Of a DNA stretch of 64,000 nucleotides, positions 54,686-64,000 are shown piece by piece. How positions within the stretch are numbered: position 1 is the stretch's first letter; each line of letters starts with the position of its first letter. A program made the position numbers and the translations under genes. The notes under the pieces are model-generated. The model worked only from the letters and a program-made list of their open reading frames with translations, was not told the DNA's origin and ran no database searches. The stretch spans positions 264,000 through 327,999 of the forward strand of contig JAVSML010001081.1 of assembly GCA_038503035.1 (NCBI GenBank). The letters are read 5' to 3'. Source of the DNA: Crocodylus rhombifer (taxonomy: Eukaryota > Chordata > Crocodylia > Crocodylidae).

Positions 54686-55174
54686 AGGGCACATCTACAT
54701 GAGCTGTTTACTGTGCAGTAGACTAATTAGCTGCACAGTAAACATTGAGCATCTACACATGTGCTCCTTTTAAACTGGAGTAAATTAGTTTATTCTGCAG
54801 CAGAACAGTACTTGTAAATACCAGTTCTATCCTGCTGTGGATTTTCTTAATCTATAGTGGCCCATGTTTAGACACTGCCCCAGTTGGCTGGGGCAAAAAG
54901 GTACTTCAGTGCATGGGCTGCCTGCCAACTAGCTCCACACTGAAGCAACCTCATGCTCCAGCCAGCCCCTCTGTCACACACTGGACCAGGGGGAGCGGCC
55001 CTGGGCTGGCAGGCTGATCCCCTGGGCCACCTGCCAACTGGGGCTGCTCCAACCTGGCTCACCATGCTGTGGTTCCGGGCACACATGAAGAAGTGGCACC
55101 TGAAAGCAATAAACTCTGGAGGAATAAGCTCCAGAGTTTATTCATGCATGTTAATTTCATATGTAGACGTACCC
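54686..55174. mobile_element. MITE of the GGGYRYRTCTACAT family, 489 bp
   Basis: The left end GGGCACATCTACATGAGC and the minus-strand right end GGGTACGTCTACATATG are inverted. There are two perfect internal hairpins: TTTACTGTGCAG (54706-54717) with its complement at 54730-54741, and AATAAACTCTGGAG (55108-55121) with its complement at 55129-55142. No coding frame. Confidence 0.75.
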
Positions 55175-55199
55175 AAAGAGTATCTAGTTAGTATGCTGT

Positions 55200-55410
55200 G
55201 GGCACATCTATACAATGTCCTATGGCAACACAGTGACCTACTACATCATTGTATGGCATGCTACGGTGACGCAGCTGGTGAATCCACCCGTGTGCCATGC
55301 ACATGGCACAGTAACAGCCTGTACTGCACCATCCTTTAGTACTTCCAAAAGGAAGTACTAAAGCATGGTGCCATAGCAACATCACCATATGGTGATGTGT
55401 AGATGCACCC
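55200..55410. mobile_element. Small hairpin MITE, same family, 211 bp
   Basis: The left end is GGGCACATCTATACAATG; the minus-strand right end is GGGTGCATCTACACATCA. TGT flanks both ends, a possible 3-bp target duplication. It contains a strong hairpin at 55326-55371: a 13-bp perfect stem (CTTTAGTACTTCC) around AAAA, extended by a further 7 bp past one mismatch. Confidence 0.75.
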
Positions 55411-56600
55411 TGTAATCACCACTTCAGGTTCAATAGCAACTACAGTGCCTACCATTTTTTTCAGTGCAGACATCATAATGGAATGACATTATTTCACCAA
55501 CAGAGGCACAAATCAACACAGAGATATACAGATCTTCTCACAAAAGACTAAAGGAATAGGTCACCCAAATCTCAATGAAAGTAAAAGGATTTTAGACATC
55601 AATTTCCCTTGAACTCCTCTGTAAATCCCATGTAAATAGTAGGAATTTATAACAAATAGAGAACAAGACTGCAGAAAGGCACAAAAAAGAAGGAATAGGA
55701 AGAACAAGGAGCCTCAAGCAGTGTTGGCCTCCTAGAAGTTATAACTAAGAGGGAGGACCAATTTCTACTTGGATGCCTACAAGAAACTGCCCATTAACAG
55801 TGGCCAAACAGAGAGCCACTTGAAAGTGCTGGTATTTGTTTTAATGTTAACTGTAGGATTTCTCCTTCTCTCTCATCTTTCAGTCTTGCTTGTCATAGAT
55901 TGTAAAGGCTCCAGGGGCAACTGCACCTTGTGCTTATTAATCATCACAATCTCACATTTTAAGGGGAAAAAAACAGGTTACAGAGAACACTTGGAGCCAA
56001 CAGCTCCTGTCACTACTCCTTATTGGACTCAGCTACTTTCCATGTGTCCTAAAATGTCTGGGATTGTCTGAGAGGCATCCCAGCAAAATAGCTTAGAAGC
56101 CAAGTGTACAAAGAACTTTTCTGTCTTCACAATGGCAGGGTATTGGCAGTGCTCTCATCTCCCTGCAGCACGTAGTGTTCTTTGTGTTTCAGGTCATGTT
56201 CCCCAGTACTCAAAACAGAAAGTTTGAAGCAGTTATTTTGGGGACTCTTTCAATTAATGATTGCTTGTGAATGCAGAGGACTGTATTCAGTGACCCTGGG
56301 GGGCTTTTTCAGTCTTATGTTCCTATGTTTTAAACCTGAATTGCTCTTTGGTATGGGGTGGGGGGCAAAACTGAGATTTTCTAGTAGCAACTAATGATTT
56401 CAATTGTCTCAATTTCTGAGTATTGTGATTGACATCTCTGAGAAGGAAGTGACTTTCAGAAAGTGCTGAGTATACACTCTCTGAAGGTCAGGTCCTTGAA
56501 AGATATCTCAAATGGGGCATCAATAAAAAAGAGGCATCCAAACCCTGAAAATATGATGTGTTTTCTTCTTCCAATAAAAAAAAATTGGTCAATATTTTAA
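55411..56600. other. No gene recognised
   Basis: Unassigned DNA. The 100-codon frame at 55769-56071 has a hydrophobic stretch but no family match. Confidence 0.45.
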
Positions 56601-56975
56601 TTCTAATGTAATAAAGGGCTTAGTCCTTCTGTCTGTCTGTCTGTAACACTCTTAGAGCAGTCTGTTGGTCACTGAAACAACCAATCAGAGTGTTCCAACA
56701 GCATCCTAGACAGGAAGTGGCGGTGTGGTGGAGCACTGCGGTGATGGCAGGGATGGAGGGAATGGAGCGGGGGGCAAAACCAGTGCTTCTGGCCTCTTCC
56801 CTCCCCGCCGTCCCCCGCCCTGCTCCCTGGAGGTGGCATGGCACGGGGTGCTGGCCGAGGGGGGCAGAGAGGATGGCAGGGCAAGCTCCTCCCCCCGCCC
56901 AACTCCTGGGAGCTGGCAGTGGCGCTCTGTCCCCACCCCCCACCCCCGTCATTTTTGACCGGCAATTGGCTGGTT
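56601..56975. repeat. GC-rich repeat block
   Basis: A CTGT tract (56629-56653) followed by about 270 bp of GC- and CpG-rich sequence in an A/T-rich setting. It resembles the block at 59440-59695 (both have tccctggaggt and ggcagtggc-type phrases). Probably the interior of a mobile element, not a promoter. Confidence 0.5.
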
Positions 56976-57449
56976 AATGATGTAAAATCTATGGTTACAC
57001 AAGGGATGCCCTTTTGTTTTTTCCCTCAGTCTGAGGCAAAGGTAAATCAAATTGTGAAATTGTGTGGCACCCTGGTGAGTAAAAAGAATGAAACTGGGTC
57101 AGTGGTTTTAATTTCAGTCTAATTCCTGCAGTGCTGGTAGAAAACAAATTGTTTTGTCCATGAAGCAAGATTTAGAAAGAAAGTGCAATATTTGCAGCAA
57201 GGATGCCAGCCACAAACACTCAGGGCATTTGCCATATAGTCACATGCAACTGCTTGACAAAACACACCCAATTTTCTCCTGTATGTGGATTTAAAAAACT
57301 GCATAACCAACCACATGATTACCCTCAATGCCCATTTTCCCTGTCACTCAGTCCTCCCCGCTCCAACAGAACCACACAAACATCTATCTGCACCCTCACA
57401 AACCACTGAGTCACTTTGGTGAGACAAGAGAAAACACACAAGTACTCTA

Positions 57450-57902
57450 CAGTGGGGCTGTCCAACTTCTAAGTGACAGGGGATCACATGCCTCACAGAC
57501 TGCACTAGCAGGGGAATCATGACCCACAGACCACACCAGTAGGGATCATGGGCCTCCAGGCTGCATGCCATGTGGATGCCCCCCAATGCACCATGCACCC
57601 ACACCTCCCCCTGCTGTATTATGTGCCTGTATGCCCCCTGCCACACTGCTGAAGTAATCCCACATGGATGCTCCCTCTCCCACTACTGCACAACACAGAT
57701 GCCCCACTGCCTCACCACACAGCATCAGCCTCAGCCTGAGTGTCCCAGCACTGTGCCATGCAACACCGCATCCCCCCCTGTGGCAGGCACAGAATGTGGA
57801 AAGCCAGAAGACAGAAGGGAAGCCCAGAGATAGGGGAGTCATGGCGAGGCAGGAGCCTGGGGACTGTGATTTAACCCCTCACAGGCCACTAGTTCAACAC
57901 CT
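57450..57902. mobile_element. Probable hAT-type MITE, 453 bp
   Basis: The left end CAGTGGGGCTGTCCAACTTC and the minus-strand right end AGGTGTTGAACTAGTGG are loosely inverted. The flanks GTACTCTA and ACACTATA agree at only 5 of 8. The interior is biased and repetitive, with no transposase. Confidence 0.5.
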
Positions 57903-58215
57903 ACACTATATATAGAACACAGCTTGAATACTTTGATACGTACAAACAAGAGGAAAAGACTGCAGAAGATAAAGTTCATTCAGAGCAAGAGAGGATGCAG
58001 GGAACAGCAGAGACCGTTTTAAGAGCCCTAGTATAAATGCATTTTTCTAGCTAAAATGAATAGCTAATTATGATCAATTATAAGAGGGGATGCCAAAAGG
58101 ATACATCACTTCCAGGAAACAAAAGAGAAGGCTGCCAGAAGACCCTGTATCTAGATGTTCTTTATTCTTTGTGTTAACAGAATAGCCTCATGCTGTTAGA
58201 TATTGTACACAGACA

Positions 58216-58629
58216 CTAAGACTGCATCCAGATGAGCAAGGATATGCACTTGCAGCACAAAAGTAGCGGTGGCACAAATCTGTGGCACTACTTTGTGGCT
58301 CAGTGCCTGCCCCTGCACATGTTCAAGGACACATTTTCCCACTTTGGGCAAACTGCCCTTGCCCAGCTCCTCCTAGTTCCTGTCATGCTGGAGCAGCACG
58401 GGTACAAATGGAGCAGCAGAGATGCTCTGGCCAGAAGTGAGAGCGTTTGTTTGTTCTGGCACATGCTATTTTTCCATGGTCTGAGCTGCTTTTTCCCGGC
58501 TTTTTTTTCCCACTACCAGTTTTGCCCCCGCACTGCAAATCTGCACAGCAGGGCACACTTTAATGTTCTATGCATACAGTTTGTAGTGCCACAAATCATA
58601 CATGCCTACTTTTCTGGATGCAGCCTTAG
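58216..58629. mobile_element. MITE with CTAAGRCTGCATCCAGA ends, 414 bp
   Basis: 58216-58232 and 58613-58629 are inverted repeats, 16 of 17 matching. The interior (gcagcacaaaagtag, gtggcacaaat) resembles the 9816-11051 element. The 148-codon frame inside is chance. Confidence 0.75.
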
Positions 58630-58683
58630 AAAAAGTTCCAGCTGTGGGCACTTAACAGACAAAGCCACAGATAAATGATATGA

Positions 58684-58790
58684 GTTGTCCAAGGTTACCT
58701 AGCAGGCTTGCAGTAAAGGTGTAACTCCAATCCAGATCTCCTGACTCCCATCCTGGTGCTTTACCCACCAGCCCCCACTGCCCCTGAGAA
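58684..58790 (-). mobile_element. MIR-type SINE
   Basis: The plus strand reads as the reverse complement of the MIR core (ccaaggttacctagcaggct, then ccagatctcctgactcccat, ggtgctttacccacc). Confidence 0.7.
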
Positions 58791-59439
58791 CAATTAGTTC
58801 ATAAGCATTGATTCCACCCAGTAAGCTTATTTTCCCTTAAGAATATTGTGGCACAACGAAACTGAGAAGTAAAAAGGTTCAATGAATGAATAAACAGACA
58901 AAACTAAGGAAGGACTTTGGAAAAAAGCTATGCTCTGATATAGAAAGTTGAACAATTTTAAAAGGCAAATAGCCAAATATATTAACAACAAACATCTGAT
59001 GAATCAGGCTAGCACTCGGAAAGAGAAAATATTCTAGGGCAGAATTACCAAATGCAGAGATGACTTAATCTGGGTCTTTCTGATCAGTAAGAGGGAGAAA
59101 AATGTTCTTGGACAATTCCTTCTCTCATGGACAAATAGCCTCTAACAGTCAGGGCTCTATCAGAGCAATTGAAAGTACAGGCCGGAGGCCTTGTAAACTT
59201 AGTCACTTTGTAGCCCAGCTCCATGTCATTGCTATGTGAAACTGCTGAGACACTTGGAAGTATATGAAAGGGAGACTGTAATCTTCTGTGTCTGCTCTCT
59301 ATTCCAGTTTCATGTCCAGTTACTAGTAGCTATGGATTCTAACATTACCTCTACCTCCACTTTCACTCATGGAAACTTGAAGTCAGTGGGCAAAATTCTG
59401 CTTCCAGAGAAGTCAATGGGAGTGGTATATCCTTAATTG

Positions 59440-59695
59440 CGCTGCTGGCCTTGCCCCTGCCTCCCCATAGCCCAGCTCCTTGGAGGCGGCAGTGGCACTG
59501 GCCAGCTCCGTCCCTTCATGGTGATGCTCTGTTCCTGGCAGAGGTGGATGGAGGAGACGGACTGGTACGGTGGAGCGCCATGATGGTGGGGACGCAGGGG
59601 ATGGCCCCGCCCACCTGCTTTGTCCCTGCCATCATGGCGGCGCTTCACTGTCCCACTCCATCCCTGCCATTCCCTGGAGGTGAAGGCGGCTAGTG
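59440..59695. repeat. GC-rich repeat block
   Basis: CpG-rich block related to 56601-56975, in an A/T-rich setting. It gives only chance frames. Confidence 0.5.
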
Positions 59696-59750
59696 TATAC
59701 ATAAAACTTCTAGATCTATATAATATTTATATATGCACAATTTATATATT

Positions 59751-59819
59751 CAGACTCAAAAGTTTCATGTGCGTGTATGTGTCTGTGTGTATGACACATA
59801 CACACAACTTTTGAGCCTG
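59751..59819. repeat. Hairpin-forming inverted repeat
   Basis: CAGACTCAAAAGTT and GTGTATGTGTC on the left pair with GACACATACAC and AACTTTTGAGCCTG on the right: 13 of 14 plus 11 of 11 bases, with a bulge between. Confidence 0.8.
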
Positions 59820-62248
59820 AGTCAGACAGCCAGGACACAGGGTTGAAAATGTAGAAAGTACAGATGTAATCTGCAGAAAAAGGAGAAATCTAAGAAAGAC
59901 CATACCGAACTTAGCCACTGCTTTTCTCTCAAAACAGTTCAAGAGTGCTGCACAGACATAATGATCAGGATATGGTTCCCTTTCCACTTTGATGAAAGGC
60001 ATGCATCTCTAGGATGCAATGCGAGGCAGCATCTTAGCTTTTTTTCTTGAGAGGAATGTGATCAATCAAAGTAAAAGGTCAAAGGCCTGCCTCAGCCTGG
60101 TAGTCTATCTCACTAGCATGGTACAGGGCCTACTCATAACACACAAGGGAGAGATGTCGCATCACGCCTGGATGACTTTGCTCCAGAGCTGGAGTGATCA
60201 TGCAACACTTACAGCTCAACTGACTGGAGGCAGCCTTTGATATGACTAGTCCATGGCTCAAATTTACATCTCTGGATCCATGGTGATACCTCACTCACCC
60301 TGCTCTGGGCTCCTCTAGTCAGGGGGAAAGAAAGAAGTAACTGTTGGTTATTTTTCCCCTAATTAGAAAGGAAGTAGGTCACAGAGGGAACTTGTGGTAG
60401 CACAGCATTCCTTCAGAGGCTGATAACATCAGCAGAAACCAGACCATAGTGCTAAGGCACAGGTGGCCTCCTTGGTGGCAAATGGCCTTGGTTCAACTGA
60501 AGAGCTTAAGATCCACTATGGGTAAGTCTCTAGCACAATTAGGAGTGACTGTGGCTCAGGTAATCATTTTCCTGCTAGATTCAATCTAGCTAGCATAGGT
60601 TATATGAAAACACAGCATCAGGGCCTGCAAGCACATAATATATAGGTCTTCTTGGGACTCAGAGCTCAAGAAAGCTTAGGTATCTTTGTTTCAGTTAGTC
60701 TCTAAGGTACATCTCTACCCTGACTTCTGTGAAACCTGGGTCTCCAGCCTGCTTTGAGGCTCATACTTCCACTTCTTCATAATAAGTATTTACCAGAGCA
60801 AGCTAATTTAGAAGACAGGCATTCTTAATGTTCACACCTTCAGCTGCAATGTAGATACACTATGGTATAAATCATGGGGGCTCCCTGGTTTAGAAGGTCA
60901 AATACTCTTCCACTTTTAGGAAAAGGGAAGGGTTTATTTTTTGCTCCACTATAGAACAATCAGATGGAAACTTTCAGTGGGGAGAACCTGAAAAAGGATA
61001 CATCTGTTGCACCCTACAAAAATAAAACTCCACCTTTAAGCCCAAAGCCTGGCATGAAATCAAAGCTGTCTGAAACAGTACTGAAGAACTGTAAAAGGAA
61101 GATTAGAATGGAAACAGGATCTGTGCTACAGAGCACACACTAGAATATTTACTTTCAGTTTTACAAAAAAACAAAAAGCAGCTGTCATTTGTCTTGAGCT
61201 AGATTCAACCTCAGCAGGGAGTGGCAACATTACTATAAAAAATGAACTAAAGATTTCTTGCATAAGATGAACAAGGTGTTTTTTATTGTGTGAAAAGCAG
61301 AAATGGGGATATGGTTGGTAGAGGGGGAAGAGAAACAGATGAGTTTGATCCATAAAGTGTTGGTGTCAGAATGCTGTAGATTACTGCCATGGCCAGAGCC
61401 TTTCCCAGGCAGAAGGCGACAAGCGACAATATTTAGTGTTTTCCTTTCAATCATATTACATCCAGAAAAGTGTTTTCACTTATGCTTTAACGTGGAGTTA
61501 TCTGAGCGCAGTATCTCTGACCTGAGCATCTAATAATCACCTCACTCCCCCAATCATAAAATTGGATTATAATCATGAGCTCTCAAATAATTATAATTGA
61601 TGTTTTAGTTGCTTTCTGGCTTTTGAACTTTTAGGTTTATGCTTAGGTTGCACTTTCAAGCTTTTCTCTCCCTCCACAAAAGCTAGAAACATTCATTTAA
61701 AAAAAAAAGACAGAGCTAAGGAAGTTTTAGAAACATTTATGAACAAATATTAGCAATACTGGACTTTCAACTAACACAAATTAATCAAAGTATTCTAAAT
61801 GCTAGTCTAGACACTCCACAAACATTTCTTCCAGGATACAAAACTTTGTGGTTTGCTCCTTAGTCTGTGTAAACTCTGTTGTGTCCTGGAACAAGCCCTT
61901 GTGGAACCAGGGATTAGCTTTTATAACTTGTTAGCTTTCTTTACTTAATCAAATTCCAGTTAACTAGAGTTGGCAAAGGTCTGTACTAATTATGTCATGT
62001 TAAAACAGGGGTTTAAAAAAGACCTCCCAAAAAAACATAACTCCCAAAACCACCCTCCATTTTATGTATAGACAAGTAATTGACGACTAACAGGACAGGC
62101 TGGAGGAAATAATTTAAGTGAAGAGTTTTAAAAATCTGACCATTATTAATTAAAAGCAAATGGATAGAATTTAAGTAGTAGAAAGATCTTTCTTATGGGT
62201 AATGAAGTTATTTGGCATTTTATATCCTGTTTACAACACTGGCATTTT
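59820..62248. other. No gene recognised
   Basis: Unassigned DNA without exon-like frames. A ttagtctctaaggtacat SINE-tail trace lies near 60700. Confidence 0.5.
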
Positions 62249-62590
62249 CTTAGCAGATAAAGCCAGGCACACTTGCTAAAAGCAAAGTGTGAGTCAAAGG
62301 TTTTTCATGAAACATTGTTTTTAAAATATCTTAAAGAATAAATCATCAAGATAGCACAAAAGTCTCTTTCCTTTATATATAAAAGGGATTATTTTTGAGC
62401 TATCGTGATGATACTTTGACATATGTTCGTGTGCATATAAACATGTCAGGCAAAACATTTGTGTATGACTTGTTGCTTCAATGATGGCTATCAGAGAATG
62501 GACTCTCGCTTTGCTCAAAGTGCGCCTGGCTTGATCTGCTAGGAAAATATATAAAAGGGATTGTTTTTGTGCTATCTTGATGATTCTTTT
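62249..62590. mobile_element. Multi-hairpin repeat element
   Basis: AATCATCAAGATAGCACAAAA-type sequence at 62341 is inverted twice, at about 62395-62412 (18 of 20) and 62567-62587 (exact over 21). A second pair, agataaagccaggcacactt near 62255 and its inverted form near 62515-62535, flanks it. TATATAAAAGGGATT occurs twice in direct order. Likely a MITE with a rearranged arm; no target duplication found. Confidence 0.6.
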
Positions 62591-64000
62591 ATTTGGAAGA
62601 AATAATAACCTGGTGATCCAAAGTAAAATTATTCTCTGTATTCAAGAAGCTCTGATAAGTGTATTTGTAAAATTGGATTCCATCTTTTATTGAGCCTGTA
62701 TTCTTATCTAAATGGTGATACCTGATTTTACATCTTAAACACCCTTGCCCTTCCTTGAAAAAAAAAGAGTATAAAACACTCTATAAAACCAGCTATAAAA
62801 AAAGACTTAACTCAAATAGAGTTTTGACCACCCCCCCTCACCCCACCGTAAGGGAGAAGCACAAGAAACTCCAGAAAGTCACATTGAGACTTTGCTATTG
62901 ATTTAGTGGAAGGTGCTCAGACAGACACTTTTGCGATGCACAACAGTTTAGAAGAACCATAAGACAGATAGTTTACGAACTCATTTCTTACAGTGGTGCA
63001 TTCTCTTGACAAAAGACTAAATACAACTGTAAAGGAACCTCAGATTTGGCTTTATATAATAAGAAAGATTTGTTTTTTAAAAACTACTTCAGCATTATGC
63101 TGAATTACAGAACCAAGAATAATAAGCGTCTCATGGCTTAAATGGCTGTACCCTGCATCCTTGTACTCTGCAAACATTTACATCCTCAAGAGGTCCTAAA
63201 TATTACATTTAAGCAAAATTAATAATACCCAGTTCTTAACACATCTCTTTGTATGGGCTATTTGGGAGGGTATAGTTTATCCACTACCAAAATAGAAAAA
63301 AATATTAAGAAATTAATTAATTCCTTCACTGCCCAAGGGCAAAGGGCACTCCAGCTCTTAGAGTTTTTTTAGGAGTTAATTTCTCTTCTCCCTAAAGCAA
63401 CTGTTTCAATAATTTCTCAACAGCCATGTCAAATACATTTTCTCTTTAACCTACAGCCCAGCTCTCTTGAGGTAGAGTTTAGTGATGGAAGCAGTTAACT
63501 ATGAAACTAATTCACCTGCACATGGAGACACAGGAGGAACTCCCAGTTACAGTTCAAGGTGGGAAAGAGGGGTGAAGCATCTTTGCAGATGAAGTACCTA
63601 CAGTCTTAGGCGACATTGAAATTCCACCACGCTTGTACTGCTCCTTTCACTTATTAACATATTTAGCAAGTGGTGCAGCAATGGTACTTTTCACTTGAAT
63701 CCTTTTCTTGGACTCTCTTTTCCTGGCACACCCCGAGTAATGCATTCTGCCACAAGATGCCAGATAGGTGCCAGATATGTATAGATGTATATCTAGTGTT
63801 GTAGGAAACACAGTGTGTTACATTCTTTGAGTAGTGGTGTGGGACTTAATAACTAAAGACTGCATCAGAAGGCATACTTAGAAGGGGACAGATTTAAATT
63901 TGCATATGCCATCTAAAATTTTGGGATTTCTCTGAGATGGCTTCTGGAGGGAACTTAACATTCTCTCAAAGAAAAGAAATGAGGATAGAAAATATGGATG
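62591..64000. other. No gene recognised up to window edge
   Basis: A/T-rich DNA. In human the next gene after GPR15 is CPOX, on the opposite strand; no CPOX-like coding exon was seen here. Part of its 3' flank could lie here. Confidence 0.4.

Noticed and set aside
56601..56975. CpG-rich block as a gene promoter
   Set aside because: A related block at 59440-59695 and the isolated A/T-rich setting indicate repeat sequence; no exon follows.
61000..64000. CPOX terminal exon expected from human gene order
   Set aside because: I searched both strands for coding similarity and saw none; the gene probably lies outside the window.

Overview
This window is vertebrate nuclear DNA, most likely from a sauropsid and probably a crocodilian. 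It holds two genes recognisable at protein level, CLDND1 and GPR15. Around them are many CR1 LINE fragments with typical 3' tails, MIR-type SINEs, several hAT-type elements and hairpin-rich MITEs. The species cannot be fixed from the sequence alone. There are no bacterial-type operons, CRISPR arrays or plasmid features. Most long open frames are chance frames inside GC-rich repeats.

Layout. 0-12 kb: no gene seen; hAT and MITE copies, CR1 pieces and palindromic repeats. 13.18-25.9 kb, minus strand: CLDND1, a four-span claudin-family membrane protein. It has four coding exons (17489-17768, 15162-15269, 13502-13639, 13182-13402) that join in frame to 248 codons plus a stop. A non-coding first exon ends at 25768, inside a CpG-rich promoter that carries three ZNF143/Staf-type sites in one orientation. 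Its introns hold a CR1 with an internal deletion, a CR1 tail, a 1 kb hAT element and a degenerate TCTG minisatellite.

26-42 kb: a repeat graveyard with readable insertion order. A 3.9 kb APE-type non-LTR retrotransposon sits inside a CR1 with an 8-bp target duplication. A Tigger-like element is split by a CR1. A 0.7 kb direct duplication has a CR1 inserted in its second copy. Another hAT element and a long, older CR1 relative follow. 42.3-48.7 kb: mostly unassigned, except a 1.3 kb hAT element with ~500-bp inverted arms and a perfect 8-bp target duplication.

48.78-49.88 kb, plus strand: GPR15, an intact single-exon chemoattractant-type GPCR, with a TATA-like box upstream and a poly(A) signal at 50354. 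50-64 kb: no gene seen; CR1 tails, MIRs, hairpin MITEs and GC-rich repeats. In human the next gene past GPR15 is CPOX; I find no CPOX exon here, so it probably lies beyond the right edge. The order CLDND1(-) then GPR15(+) matches human chromosome 3, so the locus is conserved. I found no convincing new multi-gene system; the items worth a second look are promoter architecture and repeat structure.
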